Shown piece after piece: positions 20,625 through 27,919 of a DNA stretch of 64,000 bases. The translations under genes and the position numbers were made by a program. The stretch's first letter is position 1, and each line of letters starts with the position of its first letter. This DNA is from Gammaproteobacteria bacterium (lineage in GTDB: Bacteria; Pseudomonadota; Gammaproteobacteria; Eutrophobiales; Eutrophobiaceae). The notes beneath the pieces are model-generated. The model was not told the origin of the DNA. It saw nothing but the letters and a program-made list of their open reading frames with translations, and did not search any database. Location: assembly GCA_003250975.1 (NCBI GenBank), contig QKIY01000026.1, forward strand, positions 1 through 64,000, given 5' to 3'.

Positions 20625-21701
20625 TTAAAAGGCCTGGTTTCGGATCTGTACTGTGGAGGTAAAGACACGGCGGCGGCGGTGATCATCTGCAGGGTCGATC
20701 ACCGTCCCCATCAAATTGTAGGTACTGGTATTCATCGAGGCGCTAAAGTCTTCCTTTACGGTCCGCATCAGTATTGATATGCGGGCACTGACGACTTGAT
20801 CCCAGTTAGCGACGGCATCGGCTGTGACATAGGTATCGGCTATCTTGTCATTTCCGGCCGTATCTTCACCGTATAGGATCTGCATGTTCTCAACCCCTTC
20901 GATCACTTCCTGACTGATAAATTCATCCCTATTCCCATCAGCATCAGCATCGATCCTGTCTTGAGCGTATCTGTAGAGGCTGGTCTCGCCGGTGACGGGA
21001 TTGGTCCCGACAAAATAACGCCGGGAGACAAGCTTGGTGACTTCGGAATCTTCTGAGTATGCTTTGCTGAGTACCTGGGTGGAATTACCCGGCGAAGGAT
21101 TGGTGTTCCCGGGGTTATGTTGCATTCTGGTCGGCGCGCTCTGAACTGCTGTGAGTTGCATGATATCTGCGCTGGCACAATCACTGAGGGCAATAATGTC
21201 ACCAACTGCCAGACCCTTGATGCTGGTCACATTTAGATCTGCTGCGGGATTTGGCATTTCACTTTCGATGGAGATCCCGAGGGGCTCAAAAAACTTGACA
21301 CTAATACCATCGCTGCCAGCCAGCATATCTCCCGTTCCCTCTGTGCTGTTGGAGGGGTACCAGTCACTGGCGTTTTCGGAACCTTCGAGGGTATTGCCCA
21401 TGCTCAGGAGGAAATCATCATTGCTGGTGCCATTAACGACGCTATTGAGATCACTGACACGATCCATACAACCGATATAACCCGCCCTGCGGATGTCCCT
21501 GATCAACATTTCCATGGCGAATCTCGCATTTTCCTGCAGGCGCCCCATTTCATTCTGTTCCTTATAGATGCGCTTGTTGCTGATCAGAAGGCTGGCGGTA
21601 CCTGCCAGTAACAGCAGGCCAATGACGATGGCTATCATCAATTCAATCATTGACAGACCCAGCTGGTATCTCTTTTGTATCCGGTTTTTCATAGGCATCA
21701 C
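20625..21701 (-). CDS. pilW: Type IV pilus minor protein PilW
   Basis: 358 residues with the prepilin segment LG|LSMIELMIAIVIGLLLLAGTASLLI and the PilW core RLQENARFAMEMLIRDIRRAGYIGC. It overlaps pilV by 4 bp, so the two are translationally coupled. A clear paralogue lies alone at 25783-26889. Confidence 0.9.
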   Translation of the reverse strand: MMPMKNRIQKRYQLGLSMIELMIAIVIGLLLLAGTASLLISNKRIYKEQNEMGRLQENARFAMEMLIRDIRRAGYIGCMDRVSDLNSVVNGTSNDDFLLSMGNTLEGSENASDWYPSNSTEGTGDMLAGSDGISVKFFEPLGISIESEMPNPAADLNVTSIKGLAVGDIIALSDCASADIMQLTAVQSAPTRMQHNPGNTNPSPGNSTQVLSKAYSEDSEVTKLVSRRYFVGTNPVTGETSLYRYAQDRIDADADGNRDEFISQEVIEGVENMQILYGEDTAGNDKIADTYVTADAVANWDQVVSARISILMRTVKEDFSASMNTSTYNLMGTVIDPADDHRRRRVFTSTVQIRNQAF

Positions 21702-22150
21702 GGCTGAAAAGTGTATTGAACAGAACGTGGGGTGTTTTCACGGTCTGACCAGTTGATAGTGATATCGTACATATTCGGATTGCCCGCATTCACGGCGATT
21801 GCCGCAGTACTATTAGGAGGCAAGCCGTTGTGTAGTTGCACATGCCAGCAGGCCAGGTCGTTTGCAGCATTACTTCCCGTAGCCTCTGTACAGCCGGTAG
21901 GCGTTGTGACCGGTACGGTATAGTTGCTGACATATGCGGCTAGATTACTGCGGTTAAGCCGCATACGGTCTGCGATATCATATGCCAGCATATTGACCTG
22001 GCTACGCATGTAGGCATCCTGGTTATATTGCAGGCCACGCAACTGCATGGCAGCAATGCTGAGCAGCCCGATGGCCAGGATCAGCAGGGTCACCAGGACC
22101 TCAATCAGGGAAAAACCGTTTTCAATCGTATGTAATTTTGGCGTTTTCAT
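21698..22150 (-). CDS. pilV: Type IV pilus minor protein PilV
   Basis: 150 residues with leader NG|FSLIEVLVTLLILAIGLLSIAAMQ and the PilV feature QYNQDAYMRSQVNMLAYDIADRMRLN. It overlaps fimT by 4 bp and pilW by 4 bp. Part of the minor-pilin complex that starts pilus growth and presents PilY1. Confidence 0.88.
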   Translation of the reverse strand: MKTPKLHTIENGFSLIEVLVTLLILAIGLLSIAAMQLRGLQYNQDAYMRSQVNMLAYDIADRMRLNRSNLAAYVSNYTVPVTTPTGCTEATGSNAANDLACWHVQLHNGLPPNSTAAIAVNAGNPNMYDITINWSDRENTPRSVQYTFQP

Positions 22151-22725
22151 GGGCAGACAAAATTCGATTCAGTGTTAATCCGGCCTGTTGAAGTGATTGT
22201 AATCTGGCGGCCTGTTTCTCCGGTTCGGTCATCACACACATTAAAAGTGCCGCGAATATCAATAAAACCGTTGGGTTGATAAACAAAGACGGTCTCATCA
22301 CCCGTCTCATCTATCGTGGTCAGGTTGCAGGTCAGGTCGACTTGCCTGACCAGTGCCGCAGCATCCAATACACCGTTACCGTTGTAGTCCTCGCCAGGAT
22401 CCAGAACAGCGTCACCGTTACGGTCTTCATCCATCGTAACGGTCCAGCCGGTGCCCCACTCATTGGTGGCAGTGACACTGGCCGCCGTAAGGGTAACATT
22501 GGTTTGGCGTTTCACGGCCTCGCTGCGCGCCACATGGAAGCTTGCTACAATAGCGTTGGCATCTGTGGACAGGCAGTTGTTTTTAATCATCACACTGAAA
22601 TTGGGCAGGGCGATAGCCGCAAGGATACCCGCGATGGCTATCACTGCCATTAATTCCAGCAGTGTGAATCCGGTTTGGATTTTCAGAGATATAGTTTTCA
22701 CGCCTGAAAATATAGGACAGCTCAT
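22147..22725 (-). CDS. fimT: FimT/FimU-type minor prepilin (GspH domain)
   Basis: About 192 residues from the ATG at 22725; the track start is a TTG six codons earlier. The prepilin segment is TG|FTLLELMAVIAIAGILAAIALPNF, and the C-terminal part (GTGWTVTMDEDRNG ... GRINTESNFVCP) has GspH/FimT features including the short cysteine-rich end. It is the first gene of the pilus operon; some FimT proteins bind DNA during natural transformation, but nothing here proves that. Confidence 0.85.
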   Translation of the reverse strand: MSCPIFSGVKTISLKIQTGFTLLELMAVIAIAGILAAIALPNFSVMIKNNCLSTDANAIVASFHVARSEAVKRQTNVTLTAASVTATNEWGTGWTVTMDEDRNGDAVLDPGEDYNGNGVLDAAALVRQVDLTCNLTTIDETGDETVFVYQPNGFIDIRGTFNVCDDRTGETGRQITITSTGRINTESNFVCP

Positions 22726-22842
22726 AAAGTGTTTCCCCCTCAAGCAGATAAATGGTCGTTTTCCCCCGATAAACGGTATTGTTAAAATGTCGTACCGGAC
22801 AACAAATGAGAACCAGTTAACATTTAACCAGATCTTTGTACC

Positions 22843-23898
22843 ATGTATGACTGTATTGTAATCGGTGGTGGGATTGCCGGATTGATGTCTGCCCGTGAGC
22901 TTGCTCGTGAGGGTATGTCTGTTGCCCTGGTGGAAAAAGACAAAGCCGGCAGGGCATGTTCCTGGGCCGGCGGCGGGATTCTTTCACCGTTGTATCCCTG
23001 GCAGGAACTGACCGGATTAACAGACATGGTCCACTGGGGTCAGGACCATTACCCTGCACTGGCAGCAGAATTGCTTTCAAGTACGGGGATTGACCCGGAA
23101 TGGATACCATCTGGCCTGATGATTTATAACGTGCCCGACAAGGAGGCAGCCCAAGCCTGGGCGGACAAGACAGGGTTCCGTATCGAGGAGGGCAAGGCAC
23201 GGGACAGCCTCTGGTTGCCAGACATCGCCCAGATAAGAAACCCAAGATTACTTGCTGCATTGACCCGCTATCTTGTGAATTCAGGTGTATCAGTATTTGA
23301 AGATACCGCGGTTCAGCAAATCTGTTTTAAAAATAAAGAGGTTAGCGAGATAAAAACGACGGGGGGAGAAATCAAGGCAGGCTCGGTCGTGATTGCAGCC
23401 GGCGCCTGGAGCAGGAACCTCGTTAAAGATATCCGGGTTAAACCCTTGCGCGGGCAAATGTTGTGTTATCAAGGTATTGCAGGGGTGACAGAAAGGATAT
23501 TACTGGATAATGATGTCTATATCATTCCAAGGCGTGATGGACACTTGCTCGTAGGCAGTACGGTCGAGGATGCTGGGTTCGATGAATCTACTACCAGCGG
23601 CGCCAGGTCCTACCTTTCGGCACAGGCGGAAACGATGCTACCCGGGATCTCTGATTATCCTCTTGTCCGGCAGTGGGCCGGACTCAGGCCGGCAACGGTG
23701 ACGGGTTATCCCTACATCGGGAAATATCCGGGAATCAAAGGGTTATACTTGAATACCGGCCACTTCAGAAATGGTTTGTTACTGGCGCCGGGATCTGCGC
23801 GGTTACTGGCGGATATTATGGCTGAACGTCAGCCTGTTTTCCCGGATCCCGTTTTCAGGGAGCAAATGAAAACACTCGAGCCAGCGTTGCTGGCTTGA
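22843..23898 (+). CDS. thiO: Glycine oxidase ThiO
   Basis: An FAD-dependent amine oxidase of 351 residues. It has the dinucleotide-binding motif IVIGGGIAGLMSAREL, the ThiO-specific CSWAGGGILSPLYPW and the C-terminal AGLRPATVTGYPYIGK. ThiO oxidises glycine to iminoacetate for the thiazole moiety of thiamine. It is divergent from the pilus operon and alone here; thiS/thiG are not in the window. Confidence 0.88.
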   Translation: MYDCIVIGGGIAGLMSARELAREGMSVALVEKDKAGRACSWAGGGILSPLYPWQELTGLTDMVHWGQDHYPALAAELLSSTGIDPEWIPSGLMIYNVPDKEAAQAWADKTGFRIEEGKARDSLWLPDIAQIRNPRLLAALTRYLVNSGVSVFEDTAVQQICFKNKEVSEIKTTGGEIKAGSVVIAAGAWSRNLVKDIRVKPLRGQMLCYQGIAGVTERILLDNDVYIIPRRDGHLLVGSTVEDAGFDESTTSGARSYLSAQAETMLPGISDYPLVRQWAGLRPATVTGYPYIGKYPGIKGLYLNTGHFRNGLLLAPGSARLLADIMAERQPVFPDPVFREQMKTLEPALLA

Positions 23899-23914
23899 AA
23901 ATCCTCTGAACTAC

Positions 23915-23943
23915 TGCAATTTATCGATTAAAGTGGCTATAAT
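23915..23943 (+). promoter_or_regulatory. Possible promoter of the Fur-family gene
   Basis: A consensus TATAAT (23938-23943) 30 bp before the Fur-family ORF, with a weak TGCAAT at 17-bp spacing. Confidence 0.4.
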
Positions 23944-23972
23944 TTCGCAAATAAGCGTCTGGTAATGAAAAA

Positions 23973-24377
23973 ATGCTGGAAGATAACATTAAAAATCAAT
24001 TACTTGAGCACGGCGTGAGGCCAACCTGCCAACGCCTTGATATTGCCAAGGTGTTACTGGCCGAGCACCAGCACCTGTGTGCAGAGGATGTGCTGGCGCG
24101 GGTCAATAAACAGCGCAACCTGGTCTCCAAGGCAACGGTTTACAATACCCTGAACCTGTTTGCTGAAAAGGGTTTGATTCGTCAGGTTATTATTGATTCC
24201 GGTCGCGTCTTCTACGATTCAAACACGATGACCCATCATCATATTTATAATGAAGATACTGGCCAGTTACAGGACATCGATGCCAGTGATGTGGAGCTGG
24301 GTCATATGCCCAGCCTGCCTTCCGGTACGGTTGGAGTCGGGGTTGATGTAATTATCCGTGTCAGGAACAAGCGCTAA
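23973..24377 (+). CDS. Fur-family (PerR/Irr-like) regulator
   Basis: 134 residues. The winged helix comes first (GVRPTCQRLDIAKVLL ... KATVYNTLNLFAEKGLI), then a metal-binding dimerisation domain with TMTHHHIYNEDTG, where an HHH cluster provides ligands. The C-terminal CxxC zinc site of Fur and PerR is absent, so it is closest to Irr or short PerR-like members that sense iron, haem or peroxide. Target genes are unknown; it stands as a single gene before tRNA-Thr. Confidence 0.82.
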   Translation: MLEDNIKNQLLEHGVRPTCQRLDIAKVLLAEHQHLCAEDVLARVNKQRNLVSKATVYNTLNLFAEKGLIRQVIIDSGRVFYDSNTMTHHHIYNEDTGQLQDIDASDVELGHMPSLPSGTVGVGVDVIIRVRNKR

Positions 24378-24417
24378 ATCACAACTCAACCTTCCTTCAG
24401 GTAAAAATTCTATCTTA

Positions 24418-24493
<76 letters not shown>

Positions 24494-24506
24494 GTTCCAT
24501 TTTAAG

Positions 24507-24530
24507 AAACCTGCATGAAGCAGGTTTTTT
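24507..24530 (+). terminator. Terminator after tRNA-Thr
   Basis: AAACCTGC-ATGAA-GCAGGTTTTTT, 13 bp after the tRNA end. Confidence 0.85.
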
Positions 24531-24598
24531 ATATGGTATTTGAGATCCGGAAACGAACTTCAGACCAGTCATTTCAAGATAAATCTTACTGATAAATC

Positions 24599-25153
24599 CT
24601 ATCTGCCCCTGTATTCCCAGGGAGGCGTTGGATTTTCCTCTTGCCACAATCCAATGCCCGCGGATCTGGCATTATTTTCCGATAATACATAGTCGTTGGA
24701 ATAAGCGCGATTTGCCCAGGCATAACCCTCCTCAACCATCTTTCTGTTGATATCGACACCATTGCACCACAGCACGGCTACGGTTCTGCCATAACGGTCA
24801 GTGGTTTTTTTTTCTACGGTGACAGGGTCACACAGTATGCGTTGGAGGAACAGAGTAGATGCCAGTCCATGGAATTGCCAGGTTTCCGGAGCATCTATAC
24901 CAAATAGTATGATTTTGACTTCATCTCCCTGAAATTGCACCTTGATAGAATCACCATCGCTCAAGCCAACTACCGGGGCCTCGAATGAAATGGGAAGAAT
25001 GTCACCTCGAAAAGAATTACTCCAGTCAACTTTTCCCTGATTAATACTGTATTCAAAAATTGCAAAAACAACCGCTGCTATGAGCAACGTACTAATGACT
25101 ATCGGTAGCCAAGGAATTTTTTTCATTCTGAAATCAATAACCTCATAGTTCAT
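24599..25153 (-). CDS. Membrane-anchored thermonuclease (SNase-like)
   Basis: 184 residues. One N-terminal membrane span (PWLPIVISTLLIAAVVFAIF) is followed by an SNase domain: VGLSDGDSIKVQF, LFGIDAPETWQ and KKTTDRYGRTVAVLWCNG hold the calcium-binding and catalytic residues, and MVEEGYAWANRAY closes the fold. It would hydrolyse DNA or RNA on the outer face of the inner membrane or after release. Alone in its neighbourhood. Confidence 0.85.
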   Translation of the reverse strand: MNYEVIDFRMKKIPWLPIVISTLLIAAVVFAIFEYSINQGKVDWSNSFRGDILPISFEAPVVGLSDGDSIKVQFQGDEVKIILFGIDAPETWQFHGLASTLFLQRILCDPVTVEKKTTDRYGRTVAVLWCNGVDINRKMVEEGYAWANRAYSNDYVLSENNARSAGIGLWQEENPTPPWEYRGR

Positions 25154-25782
25154 CTTTTTTTTCCTTTTTCACTTACTTTTTTATATGCGCATTCTTCAGA
25201 TATCAGATCAGGCACCGCTGAAAAAATCGACAAAAAGCATGATTCTTCTGCGGCCTTTAGGATTTTCACGCCCTTATAGGTAAGGATAGTGACTCATTGG
25301 CTGAAAACAATGGGAAATTAGCTGTGATATGAAATAACACTCAGTTTGCCTGTGAGGTATGCATTGAAATATTGCTTTGAATGTTGCCTTAGCATTATTG
25401 GTACTTTTAGGCAGGTATGTATCCAATTATAACGGCTGACTTCCGGTACCAGTTTCAATTTAGGTAGCTTGGTGCACCCGCAGGTTTTATGCGTACTTCT
25501 GTAGCTAACATGAACTGGTTCACAATTACTTTGATGAAAATCAAGACGTATTAAAATGAACCGGATCACATTTTTAGCAATTAATTTAAGTCCCAAAATT
25601 TCTATATTCCTCCCCGGGTTTTTTCTAAGTGGAATCAAGAAGATATTTATACCCCAATAAGGTTAATATTGTTCCTCAATAATCCTTCCTAGGCATGATT
25701 CAGCCCATCAACCTCTCTTCTAATCTTGGTGCAAATGTAATATTTATTGTTGTACAAAAATTATTAAAGAGAGAGAAATCAC
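25154..25782. other. AT-rich gap without a supported gene
   Basis: About 630 bp between the nuclease and the orphan pilW. The track offers a 106-codon minus-strand ORF (25318-25638), but its composition is not protein-like, it has no family signature I know, and there is no convincing ribosome-binding site. I see no tRNA, terminator or repeat. The last ~45 bp hold the leader of the pilW copy (AAAGAGAGAGAAAT before the ATG). Confidence 0.5.
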
Positions 25783-26889
25783 ATGATGAGCCATGCAAAC
25801 CATGCCATCCCTGTAAGTTTGTCAGTACGACACAACGCTAAATATCAGCGAGGCCTGTCAATGATTGAATTGATGATAGCCATCGTCATTGGCCTGCTAT
25901 TACTGTCTGGTACAGCCAGTCTTATGATTAATAACAAGCGTATCTACAGGGAACAGAATGAAATGGCACGCCTGCAGGAGAACGTACGGTTTGCGATGGA
26001 GATCTTGATAAAGGACATTCGCAGGGCGGGTTACGCTGGCTGCATGGACCGTATCCAGAATGTTAATTCTACCGTCAATGGTGGTGGTAATGATACTTTT
26101 CTGATGAATTTCAAAAATCCCGTTGAGGGATCAGAAAGTGCCAGTAACTGGTATCCATCCAATAGCACAGAAGCAACGGTGGATATGCTGCCAGGCAGTG
26201 ATGGCATTACCCTGAAGTTTCTTGAACCAATCGGTGTGACACTCAGGGATGACATGCCATTAGTCTCAGCCGAGTTGAAAGTTTACTCGGTAGGTCCCTT
26301 GGTGGAAGGTGAGATCATCGCACTCACAGACTGTGACAGTGCAGACATCATGCAAATGACCCAGATCCAGGCGGCTTCTATTTCCCTTCAGCATAACCCG
26401 GGTAATACCAATCCCTCGCCGGGTAATTCCACCGCCTCGCTTAGCAAGCGCTATAATGAAGGCGCGGAAGTGGTGCGCTTTGTTGCACGGCGTTATTTCG
26501 TGGGAACGAGTCCAGTCACCGGTGAGACCGGTTTATATCGGTATGCACAGGACCTGCACGATTTTGACAATGATGGTGACAGGGCCGAGTTCATTACCCA
26601 GGAATTGATTGAAGGCGTAGAAAACATGCAAATCCTTTATGGCGAGGATACGGCCGGCAATGACAGTGTGGCTGATACGTTTGTGAGTGCAGATGCAGTA
26701 ACCAACTGGGATGATGTTGTTACCGCACGCATCTCGTTATTGATGCATACCATCAAGGAAGACTTTACAACTCCTTTGAACTCCAACGCATCATATAATT
26801 TGCTGGGTTCCGCGGTGCCGACGGCACAGGACCATCGCCATCGCCGTATATTTTCTTCCACGATAATGATTCGAAACAGGCGTGGTTAA
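25783..26889 (+). CDS. Orphan PilW paralogue
   Basis: 368 residues, closely related to PilW at 20625-21701 along its full length: same prepilin segment RG|LSMIELMIAIVIGLLLL, same GC-MDR region, same HNPGNTNPSPGNST and GVENMQILYGEDTAGND segments. It lies 4 kb away on the opposite strand and has no pilV, pilX or pilY1 beside it. Intact, with ribosome-binding sequence GAGAGAAA. Probably an alternative minor pilin; it could exchange with PilW in the priming complex. Confidence 0.85.
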   Translation: MMSHANHAIPVSLSVRHNAKYQRGLSMIELMIAIVIGLLLLSGTASLMINNKRIYREQNEMARLQENVRFAMEILIKDIRRAGYAGCMDRIQNVNSTVNGGGNDTFLMNFKNPVEGSESASNWYPSNSTEATVDMLPGSDGITLKFLEPIGVTLRDDMPLVSAELKVYSVGPLVEGEIIALTDCDSADIMQMTQIQAASISLQHNPGNTNPSPGNSTASLSKRYNEGAEVVRFVARRYFVGTSPVTGETGLYRYAQDLHDFDNDGDRAEFITQELIEGVENMQILYGEDTAGNDSVADTFVSADAVTNWDDVVTARISLLMHTIKEDFTTPLNSNASYNLLGSAVPTAQDHRHRRIFSSTIMIRNRRG

Positions 26890-26940
26890 TAGAAGTTAAT
26901 GGAGTTCCGTAATACGTCGCTATAATTATCCATAATCGGA

Positions 26941-27558
26941 TTACTTGTCGTAAATCTGCAGAACGCTCCTGATGGTGTTAACGAAGTGGTCAAAATTTCC
27001 ATTCTGTTTCCATATGGATTTATCATGATCTGATTGGTCGAAAAGGCTTTTTCTAAGGCCTTGTGTCATCTCAATCTGCACCCCTTTCCTGCATCTTCCC
27101 CGGTTACAGATATTTGAAAAGCGCTTCCCCTGGCGGGTGGGACTGGGGTCATTGTCAGCGGCAAATCCTCCCTCGTTCAGTTTTAAAATTAATGCATATT
27201 TTAACTCTTCATGCAGTCCGCCAAGATAAACATAGGGTGCTTTCCCGTATGCGCCGTGGATTGTGATAACGATATCGACGCGGTTTACTATTGATAGTGC
27301 ATGTGGCTCGTCAAACCGGTTGCTGCTGATATGCAGGGTGTGGCTTTTTGGCTTCAGGCCTTCAAAGCAATAATAGGCATAATCATCTCCCGCTATCGCA
27401 TCAGCAATCCGGCTTGTGCCACGTTCTATCTTTCCTCCATGGGGAGCGATGATGGCAAACCTTGAGTCCTTTTTCCGGAAATCGATACGAAAATCGATGG
27501 CTTCGCGTTGGCCTGAAGCAAGTTCCCTGAAGCTCTGATATATATCCACCATTTGCAA
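26941..27558 (-). CDS. Poly-gamma-glutamate hydrolase-like protein
   Basis: 205 residues matching the phage-linked PghP/YndL-type family (DUF867): FAIIAPHGGKIERGTSRIAD, YYCFEGLK, LHISSNRFDEP and VDIVITIHGAYGK, with His/Glu residues positioned as zinc ligands of a carboxypeptidase-like fold. Known members hydrolyse poly-gamma-glutamate. No signal peptide is seen. Substrate and role here are unknown; it is a lone gene in accessory DNA. Confidence 0.78.
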   Translation of the reverse strand: MQMVDIYQSFRELASGQREAIDFRIDFRKKDSRFAIIAPHGGKIERGTSRIADAIAGDDYAYYCFEGLKPKSHTLHISSNRFDEPHALSIVNRVDIVITIHGAYGKAPYVYLGGLHEELKYALILKLNEGGFAADNDPSPTRQGKRFSNICNRGRCRKGVQIEMTQGLRKSLFDQSDHDKSIWKQNGNFDHFVNTIRSVLQIYDK

Positions 27559-27598
27559 CTGTTCTTTTTCCGGAGAATTTATATATGGTTAGCTGAGT

Positions 27599-27654
27599 GG
27601 TAGTAACTCCAGGTACTACCGCCCTTGAAATATCTCTAGATGCCACAATCTAGA
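27599..27654. promoter_or_regulatory. Two adjacent perfect inverted repeats
   Basis: GGTAGTA-ACTCCAGG-TACTACC (27599-27620) and TCTAGAT-GCCACA-ATCTAGA (27635-27654), both with 7-bp perfect arms, stand between the PGA-hydrolase-like gene and a small plus-strand ORF starting at 27659. They could be operators or RNA structures. Confidence 0.45.
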
Positions 27655-27658
27655 TTAT

Positions 27659-27838
27659 ATGAAATCAATACCTACAATCCCATGTCCTGTCTGCAAGGCA
27701 CCCGTCTATATCCGATCGGTACAATTGCCCACAGGCGATATATCCCAGATCTATACCGAACCGATGGTCTGGGATGAGCAATTGCTTGCCTTTCACCAGC
27801 ACCAGGCAGCAGATGTCATCATGAAACGTCTGCATTAA
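27659..27838 (+). CDS. Small CPxC-containing protein
   Basis: A 59-residue ORF, too short for the track: starts MKSIPTIPCPVCKAPVYI and ends near ADVIMKRLH. The CPVC pair looks like half of a zinc ribbon; no second CxxC is present. No clear ribosome-binding site precedes the ATG, and two inverted repeats stand just upstream. Composition is protein-like, but the call is tentative. Confidence 0.4.
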   Translation: MKSIPTIPCPVCKAPVYIRSVQLPTGDISQIYTEPMVWDEQLLAFHQHQAADVIMKRLH

Positions 27839-27850
27839 TCTCAGCCATGG

Positions 27851-27879
27851 AAAAAAACGGGCACCGGGGTGGTGCCCGT
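27851..27879 (-). terminator. Terminator of the TonB-receptor gene
   Basis: Read on the minus strand: ACGGGCACC-ACCCC-GGTGCCCGT followed by TTTTTTT, 41 bp after the receptor stop. Confidence 0.85.
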
Positions 27880-27919
27880 AGTGTATCGCCTTGCTTGAAG
27901 AACAAGGCGCTGTGTGGAC

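Noticed and set aside
25318-25638. 106-codon minus-strand ORF in the AT-rich gap
   Set aside because: No ribosome-binding site, no recognisable domain, and composition unlike real proteins here; left as gap content.
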